A stretch of 6,437 nt of DNA from an uncultured Anaerosacchariphilus sp. (GTDB lineage Bacteria > Bacillota > Clostridia > Lachnospirales > Lachnospiraceae). Position numbers and translations under genes: made by a program. Position 1 is the first letter of the stretch; each line of letters starts with the position of its first letter. A model generated the notes under the pieces. It had not been told where the DNA came from, did not search any database, and worked only from the letters and a program-made list of their open reading frames with translations. The stretch lies in assembly GCA_934373375.1 (NCBI GenBank), contig CAKROP010000129.1, positions 1 to 6,437 on the forward strand, in the 5' to 3' direction. Below, one piece after another: positions 1 to 4,848 of this stretch.

Positions 1-1
1 A

Positions 2-328
2 AAGGACGCTTACGCGAAGACCTGGCTCATGCGGATTCTAATTACCGAATGCTACGGTGTCATGCGGCGGGAAAAACGCGTCGTATCCCTGGAAGATTAC
101 CGGCAGGAAGAAAAGGCGGAGGAGCGGCAGGATTATTCCGAACTCTACGAAGCCATTTATCGCTTGCCGGAGGAGATGCGGTTAAGCGTCACTCTCTACT
201 ACATGGAGGGATACAGCGTGCGGGAGATCGCGGCTATGATGGAGACCACCGAAAGCGCCGTGAAGAACCGCCTGGCCCGGGCCAGACAGAAATTGCGCAG
301 GGAACTTACTGAGTGTGCCGCGCAGTAA
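2..328 (+). CDS. ECF-type sigma-70 factor, C-terminal part (5' end outside window)
   Basis: This is the last 108 codons of an RNA polymerase sigma factor; the frame is open to the window edge, so the start lies upstream and the ATG at 29 is internal. Residues 1-27 of the visible part (KDAYAKTWLMRILITECYGV, then RREKR) match the end of sigma region 2 (2.3/2.4, -10 recognition) of ECF factors. A charged linker of about 20 residues follows. Residues 46-102 are a typical region 4 helix-turn-helix: a YRLPEEMR start, LYYMEGYSVREIAAMM, then TTESAVKNRLARARQKLRREL, which would contact the -35 element. It directs RNA polymerase to a small regulon, usually including its own operon. The membrane protein 113 bases downstream on the same strand is probably its anti-sigma partner. 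The order of domains and motifs is directly visible; the exact ECF group and the inducing signal cannot be told. Confidence 0.93.
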   Translation, partial: KDAYAKTWLMRILITECYGVMRREKRVVSLEDYRQEEKAEERQDYSELYEAIYRLPEEMRLSVTLYYMEGYSVREIAAMMETTESAVKNRLARARQKLRRELTECAAQ

Positions 329-364
329 AAAATCAGGCAAAATAAAGCGACCATAAAATCTCAC

Positions 365-445
365 ATGGATATGAAAATGTGTGAACTCGATAGGAAGCTT
401 GATAACATAGCTTACCAATTAAGAAAAGGACGGAGCAGGGTATGA
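365..445 (+). CDS. Possible 26-residue small ORF in the sigma/anti-sigma gap
   Basis: The frame starts at ATG 365 and reads MDMKMCELDRKLDNIAYQLR plus KGRSRV, ending at TGA 443-445. Its stop overlaps the next gene's start as ATGA (442-445), the arrangement of translational coupling. It is in the same frame as the sigma gene, and no stop lies between the sigma TAA (326-328) and this ORF, so it could also be an eroded extension of that gene. The predicted peptide is charged and amphipathic. There is no convincing Shine-Dalgarno before any of its three ATGs (365, 371, 377), and I do not recognise the peptide. It may be a coupling leader, a small protein, or chance. Confidence 0.25.
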   Translation: MDMKMCELDRKLDNIAYQLRKGRSRV

Positions 446-1878
446 AATTAGAAAATATGAACCGTGATTTCCCGAACATGCCGGAAAGAATGCGGCAGAT
501 GATCGAACAGGAAGTAGAGAAACAGTTAGCAAAACCGGACGGGATCCCCATGAAGCGGAAATCCGGCCGCCACATGCCGAAGAAACGCCTGGCCGTAGCC
601 GTGGCAGCCGCCACACTGGCCCTCGGAACCACCGTATTTGCGGGCGTGATCTATGGCCTGAAAAATAATCAGGTGGGGAAATACGCTTACGAGACAAGGC
701 AGGAGCGTCAGGACGGCACTCAGGATAGCGCAGTGTCTGCCGCAGACGAACAGCACTATGTGAAGATACAGGCATCCTACCTGCCTGACGGCATGGTACA
801 GACCGAGGAGGGCAAATACAACTACCGGGATGGCCGGGGCGGCGTAACTTTTGGTTGCTACTACATGGACACCGGGGACACTTCCTTTGAAAAACTCAGC
901 TACAACGTGACGGAAAAAGAAGACCTGAAGGTGAACGGCCGTGACGGCGTCTACCTGAAAACTGTATTGGACGCGTACAACCAGAGTCTGTATGTGACCT
1001 GCCCGGAGGAGCATCTGGTACTGGAAATGCTGATAAGCTCCGATGTATCCAAGGAGGAAGCCCTGAAAATCGCCCAGGGCGTGACCGTAACGCCCACCAA
1101 AGAGACCACCGGGGACGATGTACTGCTCTGTTACAACTGGAGCAGCTATCTGGAAGCAGAGAAAGCGAATGCCCTGGCAGAAGAAAGTACGGATTCGGTA
1201 GAAATGACATTTCCTAAGAAACTGCTTGAGAAAGCAGAGAGCATCGGCGCAATCATGGATATGAAAAACAACGGTCTGGAGAAGCTGCCGGGTCTGACTG
1301 CGAAGGTAACGGATGTGCAGGTGGGTGATAACAAAAATATCCTGCCCGATGGCATGCTGGATGCGGACGCATCGACTGCCTTTGACGAAAACGGTAATAT
1401 TAAGAGCAGCACCCTTTCTTATATCCGGGAAGGAGACGGCGTCGATACTTTGGATCGGGTGGTAAAGACTGAAAAATCCGAGAATAAGCTGGTCTACGTG
1501 ACCATCGAGTATACCAATACCGGAAAGGAAACGCTGACGGACATCATGTATAATGGCATGATTCGGCTTCTGGAGTCCAAAGGCGACCAGGCAAGCGTAT
1601 GGCATCGGGAACTGGAAACGCCCACTGCAGGCGATGAATGGGACTATGTCCTTGAGGAAGGCCTCATGCTGACTGCTGAAGTCGGCGCCTACGACATCCA
1701 CGGCGGTGAGCGGGGCAACAACTACATTGACACATTGAAGCCCGGCGAGACCGTCACCGTCCATGCGGCCTTCGCGGTTCCCGCTGACAAGCTGGGTGAG
1801 ATGTACCTGAACCTGGACAATACAGGGGATACCGAGAGCGCGCTGGAGAACGGCTGGATGGTGGATATCCGGAAGTAA
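442..1878 (+). CDS. Membrane-anchored probable anti-sigma factor / envelope sensor (DUF4179/DUF4367-like)
   Basis: The 478-residue protein has a cytoplasmic N-terminus of about 48 residues, basic just before one membrane segment (about 49-72, AVAVAAATLALGTTVFAGVI), and a large extracytoplasmic part. Residues about 105-220 (YLPDGM start, a NGRDGVYLK segment, an EEALKIAQGVTV ending) resemble DUF4367-type domains. Residues about 285-478 (LVYVTIEYTNTGKETLTDI, then LKPGETVTVHAAFAVP) resemble the beta-sandwich DUF4352 type. Such proteins commonly follow ECF sigma genes in Firmicutes, where the cytoplasmic tail holds the sigma factor and the outer domains sense an envelope signal. The N-terminus lacks the H-x3-C-x2-C zinc motif of classical anti-sigma domains, so sigma binding is inferred from gene order. 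GGAG at 432-435 lies six bases before the ATG. A strong terminator follows 44 bases after the stop. The domain names are from memory of family style and need a profile search. Confidence 0.8.
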   Translation: MKLENMNRDFPNMPERMRQMIEQEVEKQLAKPDGIPMKRKSGRHMPKKRLAVAVAAATLALGTTVFAGVIYGLKNNQVGKYAYETRQERQDGTQDSAVSAADEQHYVKIQASYLPDGMVQTEEGKYNYRDGRGGVTFGCYYMDTGDTSFEKLSYNVTEKEDLKVNGRDGVYLKTVLDAYNQSLYVTCPEEHLVLEMLISSDVSKEEALKIAQGVTVTPTKETTGDDVLLCYNWSSYLEAEKANALAEESTDSVEMTFPKKLLEKAESIGAIMDMKNNGLEKLPGLTAKVTDVQVGDNKNILPDGMLDADASTAFDENGNIKSSTLSYIREGDGVDTLDRVVKTEKSENKLVYVTIEYTNTGKETLTDIMYNGMIRLLESKGDQASVWHRELETPTAGDEWDYVLEEGLMLTAEVGAYDIHGGERGNNYIDTLKPGETVTVHAAFAVPADKLGEMYLNLDNTGDTESALENGWMVDIRK

Positions 1879-1922
1879 AACAGTTATAAGTAAAGATTTG
1901 GATAGTGTTAAAATGATGAGAA

Positions 1923-1954
1923 AAAAAGATCGGAATCCGTTTTCCGGTCTTTTT
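1923..1954 (+). terminator. Rho-independent terminator after the sigma/anti-sigma operon
   Basis: The 13-base arm AAAAAGATCGGAA (1923-1935) pairs with TTCCGGTCTTTTT (1942-1954) around a six-base loop, with one G-T wobble. The GC core is flanked by an A tract and a T tract, so it can act on the plus strand. Because of its symmetry it could also stop minus-strand transcripts. It separates the sigma unit from the MarR promoter, which begins only a few bases later. Confidence 0.88.
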
Positions 1955-1957
1955 CTC

Positions 1958-1985
1958 TTGCATTTATCGTTTTCTATGTTATAAT
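1958..1985 (+). promoter_or_regulatory. Promoter of the MarR-TauE operon (extended -10)
   Basis: TTGCAT (1958-1963) and a perfect TATAAT (1980-1985) are separated by 16 bases, and a TG one base before the -10 (1977-1978) gives an extended -10 element. It lies immediately after the upstream terminator and 44 bases before the marR start, so the marR-tauE pair should have its own transcript. Confidence 0.8.
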
Positions 1986-2003
1986 AGTTCAAAAATGAAC
2001 TAT
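1984..2003. promoter_or_regulatory. Palindromic operator, probable MarR autoregulation site
   Basis: ATAGTTCA (1984-1991), four As, and TGAACTAT (1996-2003) form a perfect 8+8 inverted repeat of 20 bases. It overlaps the last two bases of the -10 box and covers the likely transcription start. MarR dimers usually bind palindromes of this size that lie on their own promoter and block RNA polymerase. That the adjacent MarR protein is the ligand is inferred from position. Confidence 0.72.
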
Positions 2004-2029
2004 CCAAAAAAGAAATAAAGGAGAATGAA

Positions 2030-2464
2030 ATGGTTACGGAAATTGAATTTCCAAGGAAACTCCTGCTGGCCTACAATGCTATGTGCAAGCCTTTATGCAA
2101 AAAGTTCGGGATTCCGCAGACGGCCTTCGACATTCTGATGTTTCTGGGCAATAACCCGGAATACCGGACCGCCCGTGATATCGTGGAGGTGCGGGATATC
2201 AAGGCAAATCTGGTATCGGTTAATGTAGAACGGCTGGTGCAGGAGGGATATCTCAGGCGACGAAACGCAGCAGAGGATCGACGAAAAACGGAGCTTCTCT
2301 GCACGGAAAAGGCGAAGCCACTCATCAAAGAGGGGCGGGCAGTACAGCTGGCTTTTGGCGAAAAACTGTTTGCGCAGGTGGATGAAGAAACCCGTAGGGT
2401 GTTTATGGAGACCCTGGGCAGCATTGGAAAAAACGCAGAAGAAATCCTGAAGGGAGAACATTAA
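2030..2464 (+). CDS. MarR-family transcriptional regulator
   Basis: The 144-residue protein has the usual MarR length. Residues about 30-97 form the winged helix: an FDILMFLGNNPE helix, TARDIVEVRDIKANLVSVNV for the helix-turn-helix with recognition helix about 58-73, then a basic wing RRRNAAEDRRKTELLCTEK, which contains the DRR signature typical of the family. The N- and C-terminal helices would form the dimer. AAGGAG at 2018-2023 sits six bases before the ATG and fixes the start. The stop is one base from the tauE start, so the two genes are one operon, and the palindrome on the promoter suggests autorepression. Cysteines at residues 19 and 23 (CKPLC) near the dimerisation helix, and Cys91 after the wing, could allow thiol- or sulfur-based sensing; that is inference. 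The effector is unknown. Confidence 0.92.
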   Translation: MVTEIEFPRKLLLAYNAMCKPLCKKFGIPQTAFDILMFLGNNPEYRTARDIVEVRDIKANLVSVNVERLVQEGYLRRRNAAEDRRKTELLCTEKAKPLIKEGRAVQLAFGEKLFAQVDEETRRVFMETLGSIGKNAEEILKGEH

Positions 2465-2465
2465 A

Positions 2466-3233
2466 ATGAAAATCTTATTTACTTTTTTAGTAACATTTTT
2501 TGCCGGTATGGGCGCAGGCCTGGGAACCGGCTTTGCCGGCATGAGCGCAGCGGCGGTCATCAGCCCCATGCTGATTACATTTCTGGGAATGGAGCCCTAT
2601 ATGGCGGTAGGCATCGCCCTTTCCTCGGACGTGCTGGCCAGCGCCATATCCGCTTATACCTATAAGAAAAATGGAAATCTGGATGTGAAAAACGGTCTGA
2701 TTATGATGGTCAGTGTGCTGGTATTTACGGTGGTGGGAAGCTGGGTATCCAGTCTGGTGCCATCCACGACCATGGGAACCTTTTCTGTCTTTATGACATT
2801 CCTGCTGGGCATCAAATTCATCGTTATGACCACCAAGGAGGCCATGCAGGGCGTATCCGCGAAGAAGCGGGCAATTCAGTCCGTGGTCTGTGGTATCCTT
2901 ATCGGCTTTATCTGCGGCTTTGTGGGCGCAGGCGGCGGTATGATGATGCTTCTCATCCTGACCTCGGTGCTGGGCTACGAGCTGAAGACAGCGGTGGGAA
3001 CCAGTGTGTTTATCATGGCCTTCACAGCATTTACCGGAGCGGTATCTCATTTTGCCATCGGTGGCACGCCGGACTGGACGGTCTGGATTCTCTGTGTGAT
3101 CTTCACCCTGCTCTGGGCGCGGATTGCTGCGGTGTTCGCCAATAAAGCGACCCCGAAGACCCTGAACCGGGTGACGGGTGTGATTCTGGTGATTCTCGGA
3201 ATCGTGGTGATGGCATTTTCCATGTTTGCTTAA
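2466..3233 (+). CDS. TauE/SafE-family membrane permease (probable anion or sulfur-compound exporter)
   Basis: The 255-residue hydrophobic protein has about seven or eight membrane segments and the internal duplication typical of the TauE/SafE family. Repeat one (about residues 15-66) has GLGTGFAGMSAAAVISPML followed by MEPYMAVGIALSSDV. Repeat two (about 147-200) has GFICGFVGAGGGMMMLLIL, then YELKTAVGTSVFIMAFTAF and TGAVSHF. Family members move sulfite, sulfoacetate, taurine-related or other small organic anions across the cytoplasmic membrane; the substrate here cannot be read from sequence. GGGAG at 2452-2456 lies nine bases before the ATG, inside the end of marR, and the start follows the marR stop after one base. 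Expression is therefore presumably controlled by the MarR protein, so the compound it handles is likely the MarR signal. A long hairpin ends the operon 22 bases after the stop. Confidence 0.9.
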   Translation: MKILFTFLVTFFAGMGAGLGTGFAGMSAAAVISPMLITFLGMEPYMAVGIALSSDVLASAISAYTYKKNGNLDVKNGLIMMVSVLVFTVVGSWVSSLVPSTTMGTFSVFMTFLLGIKFIVMTTKEAMQGVSAKKRAIQSVVCGILIGFICGFVGAGGGMMMLLILTSVLGYELKTAVGTSVFIMAFTAFTGAVSHFAIGGTPDWTVWILCVIFTLLWARIAAVFANKATPKTLNRVTGVILVILGIVVMAFSMFA

Positions 3234-3255
3234 AAGGCGCATGGCGCAGGTATAA

Positions 3256-3301
3256 AAATAAGGCGTTTTCTGTGTCTATCTGAGCAGAGAATGCCTTATT
3301 T
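3256..3301 (+). terminator. Rho-independent terminator after the tauE-type gene
   Basis: A 17-base arm (3256-3272, AAATAAGGCGTTTTCTG) pairs with 3285-3301 around a 12-base loop, with two G-T wobbles and no mismatch. The 3' arm ends in TTATTT rather than a pure T tract; the A-rich 5' flank and T-rich 3' flank mean it may work in both directions. It insulates the MarR/TauE operon from the ROK promoter. Confidence 0.78.
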
Positions 3302-3310
3302 ACTATATTT

Positions 3311-3389
3311 GTAAAATGGATTTACTTTTACCTTGACAAATAGTAAAAACAATGTATTATATAGATAGAGATAAAGTAAAACTGTTTTA
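3311..3389. promoter_or_regulatory. Cluster of GTAAA(A) half-sites around the ROK promoter, candidate operator
   Basis: The hexamer GTAAAA or its core occurs on the plus strand at 3311-3316, 3343-3348 and 3376-3381, and in reverse at 3321-3325 (TTTAC) and 3326-3331 (TTTTAC). Pairs form inverted repeats: GTAAA-N5-TTTAC at 3311-3325 and TTTTAC-N11-GTAAAA at 3326-3348, the latter spanning the -35 box. Separately, TAAAAC-T-GTTTTA (3377-3389) is a near-perfect palindrome in the leader. ROK repressors often bind AT-rich palindromes at their own promoters. The region is AT-rich, so some of this may be chance. Confidence 0.45.
3333..3360 (+). promoter_or_regulatory. Promoter of the ROK regulator unit
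   Basis: A perfect TTGACA (3333-3338) is followed after 16 bases by TATTAT (3355-3360). It lies about 75 bases before the preferred start codon of the ROK gene, leaving a short leader, and is embedded among repeated GTAAA half-sites. Confidence 0.78.
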
Positions 3390-3419
3390 TGAATACAGAT
3401 GGAGAAAAGATATTTACTT

Positions 3420-3425
3420 GGGAGG
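3420..3425 (+). promoter_or_regulatory. Ribosome binding site fixing the ROK start
   Basis: GGGAGG is eight bases before ATG 3434. The earlier in-frame ATG at 3389 has no such site and overlaps the leader palindrome, so 3434 is the preferred start. Confidence 0.82.
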
Positions 3426-3433
3426 CAGCTTTC

Positions 3434-4639
3434 ATGCCGAAAACAGGAGTCAACAACACAAGTCTGAAGCAGCAAAACCGGGGGCTGGTTCTCCGGCTTA
3501 TCGCCACGGGAGAATGCAGCTCGCGCATCGAGCTGGCGCAGCAAACCGGGTTGTCAAAAATGACAGTGACCTATATCGTCAATGAGTTTCTGGAGCAGGG
3601 AGTTCTGGAAGAACGGGAAAAAATGCAAGTGGATGGAAAGGGACGTAATCCGATTCAGCTTTGTATTTCCCACAGGGCGCCGAAGCTGATTGGTGTGCAT
3701 ATTCATCGGGAACGATGCAGTGTTTTTCTCTGTGATATGCATTTGCAGGTTCTGAAAAAACTGGAATACCAGATGAACGAAAACGTGGCGGAAGAGTTTT
3801 TCCCTCATATATTTCGGTCGATTGATGAGATATTGGATACATTTCCGGAGGAAAAGATTTTCGGGATTGGAATTGGCTCCATGGGACCGGTGGATACGCT
3901 TTATGGAGAAATTCTGACGCCCATCGATTTTTATGGACTTCATGATTTGGAAGTGAAACGAAAAATTCAGACGCGATATCATCTGCCGACATATTTTGAC
4001 GGAGAATGTAATTGTGCCGCGATTGCGGAAAAGTATTACGGCAGTGGCAGTGACTGTGATGATTTCCTTTATGTGGGACTGGGAAATGGCGTGGGCGTGG
4101 GAGTAATCGTAAATGGAGAGTTGTACAAAAACGGGACCGGTATGATTTGTGAACTGGGCCATACCAGCATTGACTGGAATGGGATTCCCTGCGACTGCGG
4201 AAACAGAGGCTGTCTGGAAAAATATATATCGAGTGATATCATAGAGAGAAGGCTTATGGAAGCTACGGGCGATGGGAAACCCTTTGCAGCCTTCTGCAGC
4301 GAGATGGAGGACGCGCTTGTAAAAAAAGAAAAGGGAATGGAATGGACAGAGCGGGAAAAAAAGATGGATGTCATCTTTTCGGATATGACAGAAAAGCTTG
4401 CATGTGGTCTTATCAGTTTTTGCAACAGTTTCAATCCGCAGAGGGTCATCATAGGACATGAGGGGTGGTGGATTCCGGATTATTATCTGCTGCAGGCAGA
4501 AGAGATTCTGAACTGTCGTCAGATATTTCGAAAATATCGTAAGATTCCGATTGTAAAGGCATTTTTCGGAACGGAATCTACAAGGATTGGCTGTACCGGC
4601 GCGTTGCTGACGGCAATTTTTAACGGAGAGTTAATTTGA
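3434..4639 (+). CDS. ROK-family transcriptional regulator (XylR/NagC-like)
   Basis: The 401-residue protein combines a DNA-binding N-terminus with a sugar-kinase fold, the layout of ROK repressors such as XylR, NagC and Mlc. Residues about 11-60 are a winged helix (NRGLVLRLIATGECSSRIEL, then LSKMTVTYIVNEFLEQGVLEE). Residues 144-153 (GIGIGSMGPV) and 215-224 (GLGNGVGVGV) are the two glycine-rich ROK motifs. ELGH (240-243) and CDCGNRGCLE (253-262) form the structural zinc site. The position matching the kinase catalytic aspartate (ENDANA) reads DGECNC, with Glu191 where Asp is expected, so it is probably not an active kinase. It should bind a sugar or sugar phosphate and control the adjacent promoter. 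The next ORF starts 28 bases later and looks like the beginning of a sugar dehydrogenase, the likely original target. Codon use is AT-rich compared with the PucR gene. Confidence 0.92.
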   Translation: MPKTGVNNTSLKQQNRGLVLRLIATGECSSRIELAQQTGLSKMTVTYIVNEFLEQGVLEEREKMQVDGKGRNPIQLCISHRAPKLIGVHIHRERCSVFLCDMHLQVLKKLEYQMNENVAEEFFPHIFRSIDEILDTFPEEKIFGIGIGSMGPVDTLYGEILTPIDFYGLHDLEVKRKIQTRYHLPTYFDGECNCAAIAEKYYGSGSDCDDFLYVGLGNGVGVGVIVNGELYKNGTGMICELGHTSIDWNGIPCDCGNRGCLEKYISSDIIERRLMEATGDGKPFAAFCSEMEDALVKKEKGMEWTEREKKMDVIFSDMTEKLACGLISFCNSFNPQRVIIGHEGWWIPDYYLLQAEEILNCRQIFRKYRKIPIVKAFFGTESTRIGCTGALLTAIFNGELI

Positions 4640-4653
4640 ATTTTTTATATAAG

Positions 4654-4659
4654 AGGAGG
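4654..4659 (+). promoter_or_regulatory. Strong Shine-Dalgarno before the truncated dehydrogenase start
   Basis: A perfect AGGAGG sits eight bases before ATG 4668 in an AT-rich context. A site this good suggests that a well-translated metabolic gene once started here. Confidence 0.8.
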
Positions 4660-4667
4660 ATTTTAAC

Positions 4668-4775
4668 ATGAGAAAAATCAAATGGGGCGTTATGAGACGA
4701 GATTTGTCAAGGGTATTTTCTCATAAAAGAACGCCCTATGCAAAATCTGAACCGAACAGTAAAAGCGGACAATAG
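4668..4775 (+). pseudogene. 35-codon ORF beginning like a Gfo/Idh/MocA oxidoreductase; probable gene remnant
   Basis: The ORF begins MRKIKWGVM, which is how many Gfo/Idh/MocA NAD(P)-dependent sugar dehydrogenases begin; there a GxGxIA nucleotide-binding motif should follow. Here the sequence turns into RRDLSRVFSHKRTPYAKSEP and stops at TAG 4773-4775, so the Rossmann fold and everything after it are missing. It lies 28 bases after the ROK gene with an excellent ribosome site, a common ROK/dehydrogenase pairing. I read this as the 5' stub of a gene lost by deletion or rearrangement at about position 4692. The same stretch folds into a hairpin (4685-4697 with 4719-4736). The alternative is a genuine 35-residue peptide, which I do not recognise. 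Nine residues of similarity is thin evidence. Confidence 0.5.
4684..4736. repeat. Inverted repeat, bulged hairpin inside the short ORF
   Basis: GGGCGTTATGAGA (4685-4697) pairs in two blocks: ATGAGA with TCTCAT (4719-4724) and GGGCGTT with AACGCCC (4730-4736), leaving five unpaired bases (4725-4729) on one side and a 21-base loop. The core also matches the neighbouring repeat at 4780-4819, so alternative pairings are possible. Confidence 0.6.
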
Positions 4776-4779
4776 GCAA

Positions 4780-4819
4780 AACGCCCCTATGTAGGAAAAC
4801 AAACTACATAGGGGGCGTT
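4780..4819. repeat. Strong 15-bp hairpin between the convergent genes
   Basis: AACGCCCCTATGTAG (4780-4794) pairs with CTACATAGGGGGCGTT (4804-4819) around a nine-base loop, with one bulged G. On the plus strand no T tract follows. On the minus strand the 3' side continues as TTTT then GCC, so it may help end the PucR transcript. It also may stop read-through from the ROK unit. It looks like a small palindromic repeat or a junction relic as much as a standard terminator. Confidence 0.65.
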
Positions 4820-4824
4820 AGAAG

Positions 4825-4847
4825 AAAAACGCAAGGTTCATCTTTGC
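4825..4847 (-). terminator. Weak candidate terminator just after the PucR-type gene
   Basis: On the minus strand GCAAAG (4847-4842) pairs with CCTTGC (4836-4831) except for one A-C mismatch, with a five-base loop. It is followed by G and five Ts (4829-4825). The stem is short, so termination may depend on the stronger hairpin at 4780-4819 just beyond it. Confidence 0.4.
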
Positions 4848-4848
4848 C

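Noticed and set aside
1984..2003. The MarR palindrome as a terminator hairpin
   Set aside because: The stem is AT-rich, has no following T tract, and overlaps a good promoter; an operator fits better.
526..2007. A 493-codon open frame on the minus strand opposite the membrane protein gene
   Set aside because: It mirrors the codon pattern of the plus-strand gene, has a non-ATG start in the MarR promoter, runs through the terminator hairpin and shows no recognisable domain.
2487..3242. A 251-codon minus-strand frame opposite the TauE-type gene
   Set aside because: Its product is a His-, Gln- and Gly-rich string typical of the antisense of a hydrophobic membrane protein. No ribosome site or family motif is seen.
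3389..3433. Earlier in-frame ATG of the ROK gene (15 extra residues)
   Set aside because: It has no Shine-Dalgarno, sits inside the leader palindrome, and the ATG at 3434 has GGGAGG at ideal spacing.
3554..4459. A 301-codon minus-strand frame opposite the ROK gene
   Set aside because: The ROK frame carries all the conserved motifs; the opposite frame has none and no promoter.
4684..4820. A complete insertion sequence inside the dehydrogenase gene
   Set aside because: The tract is too short for a transposase, the ends do not form clear terminal inverted repeats, and the sequence after it does not resume a dehydrogenase frame.
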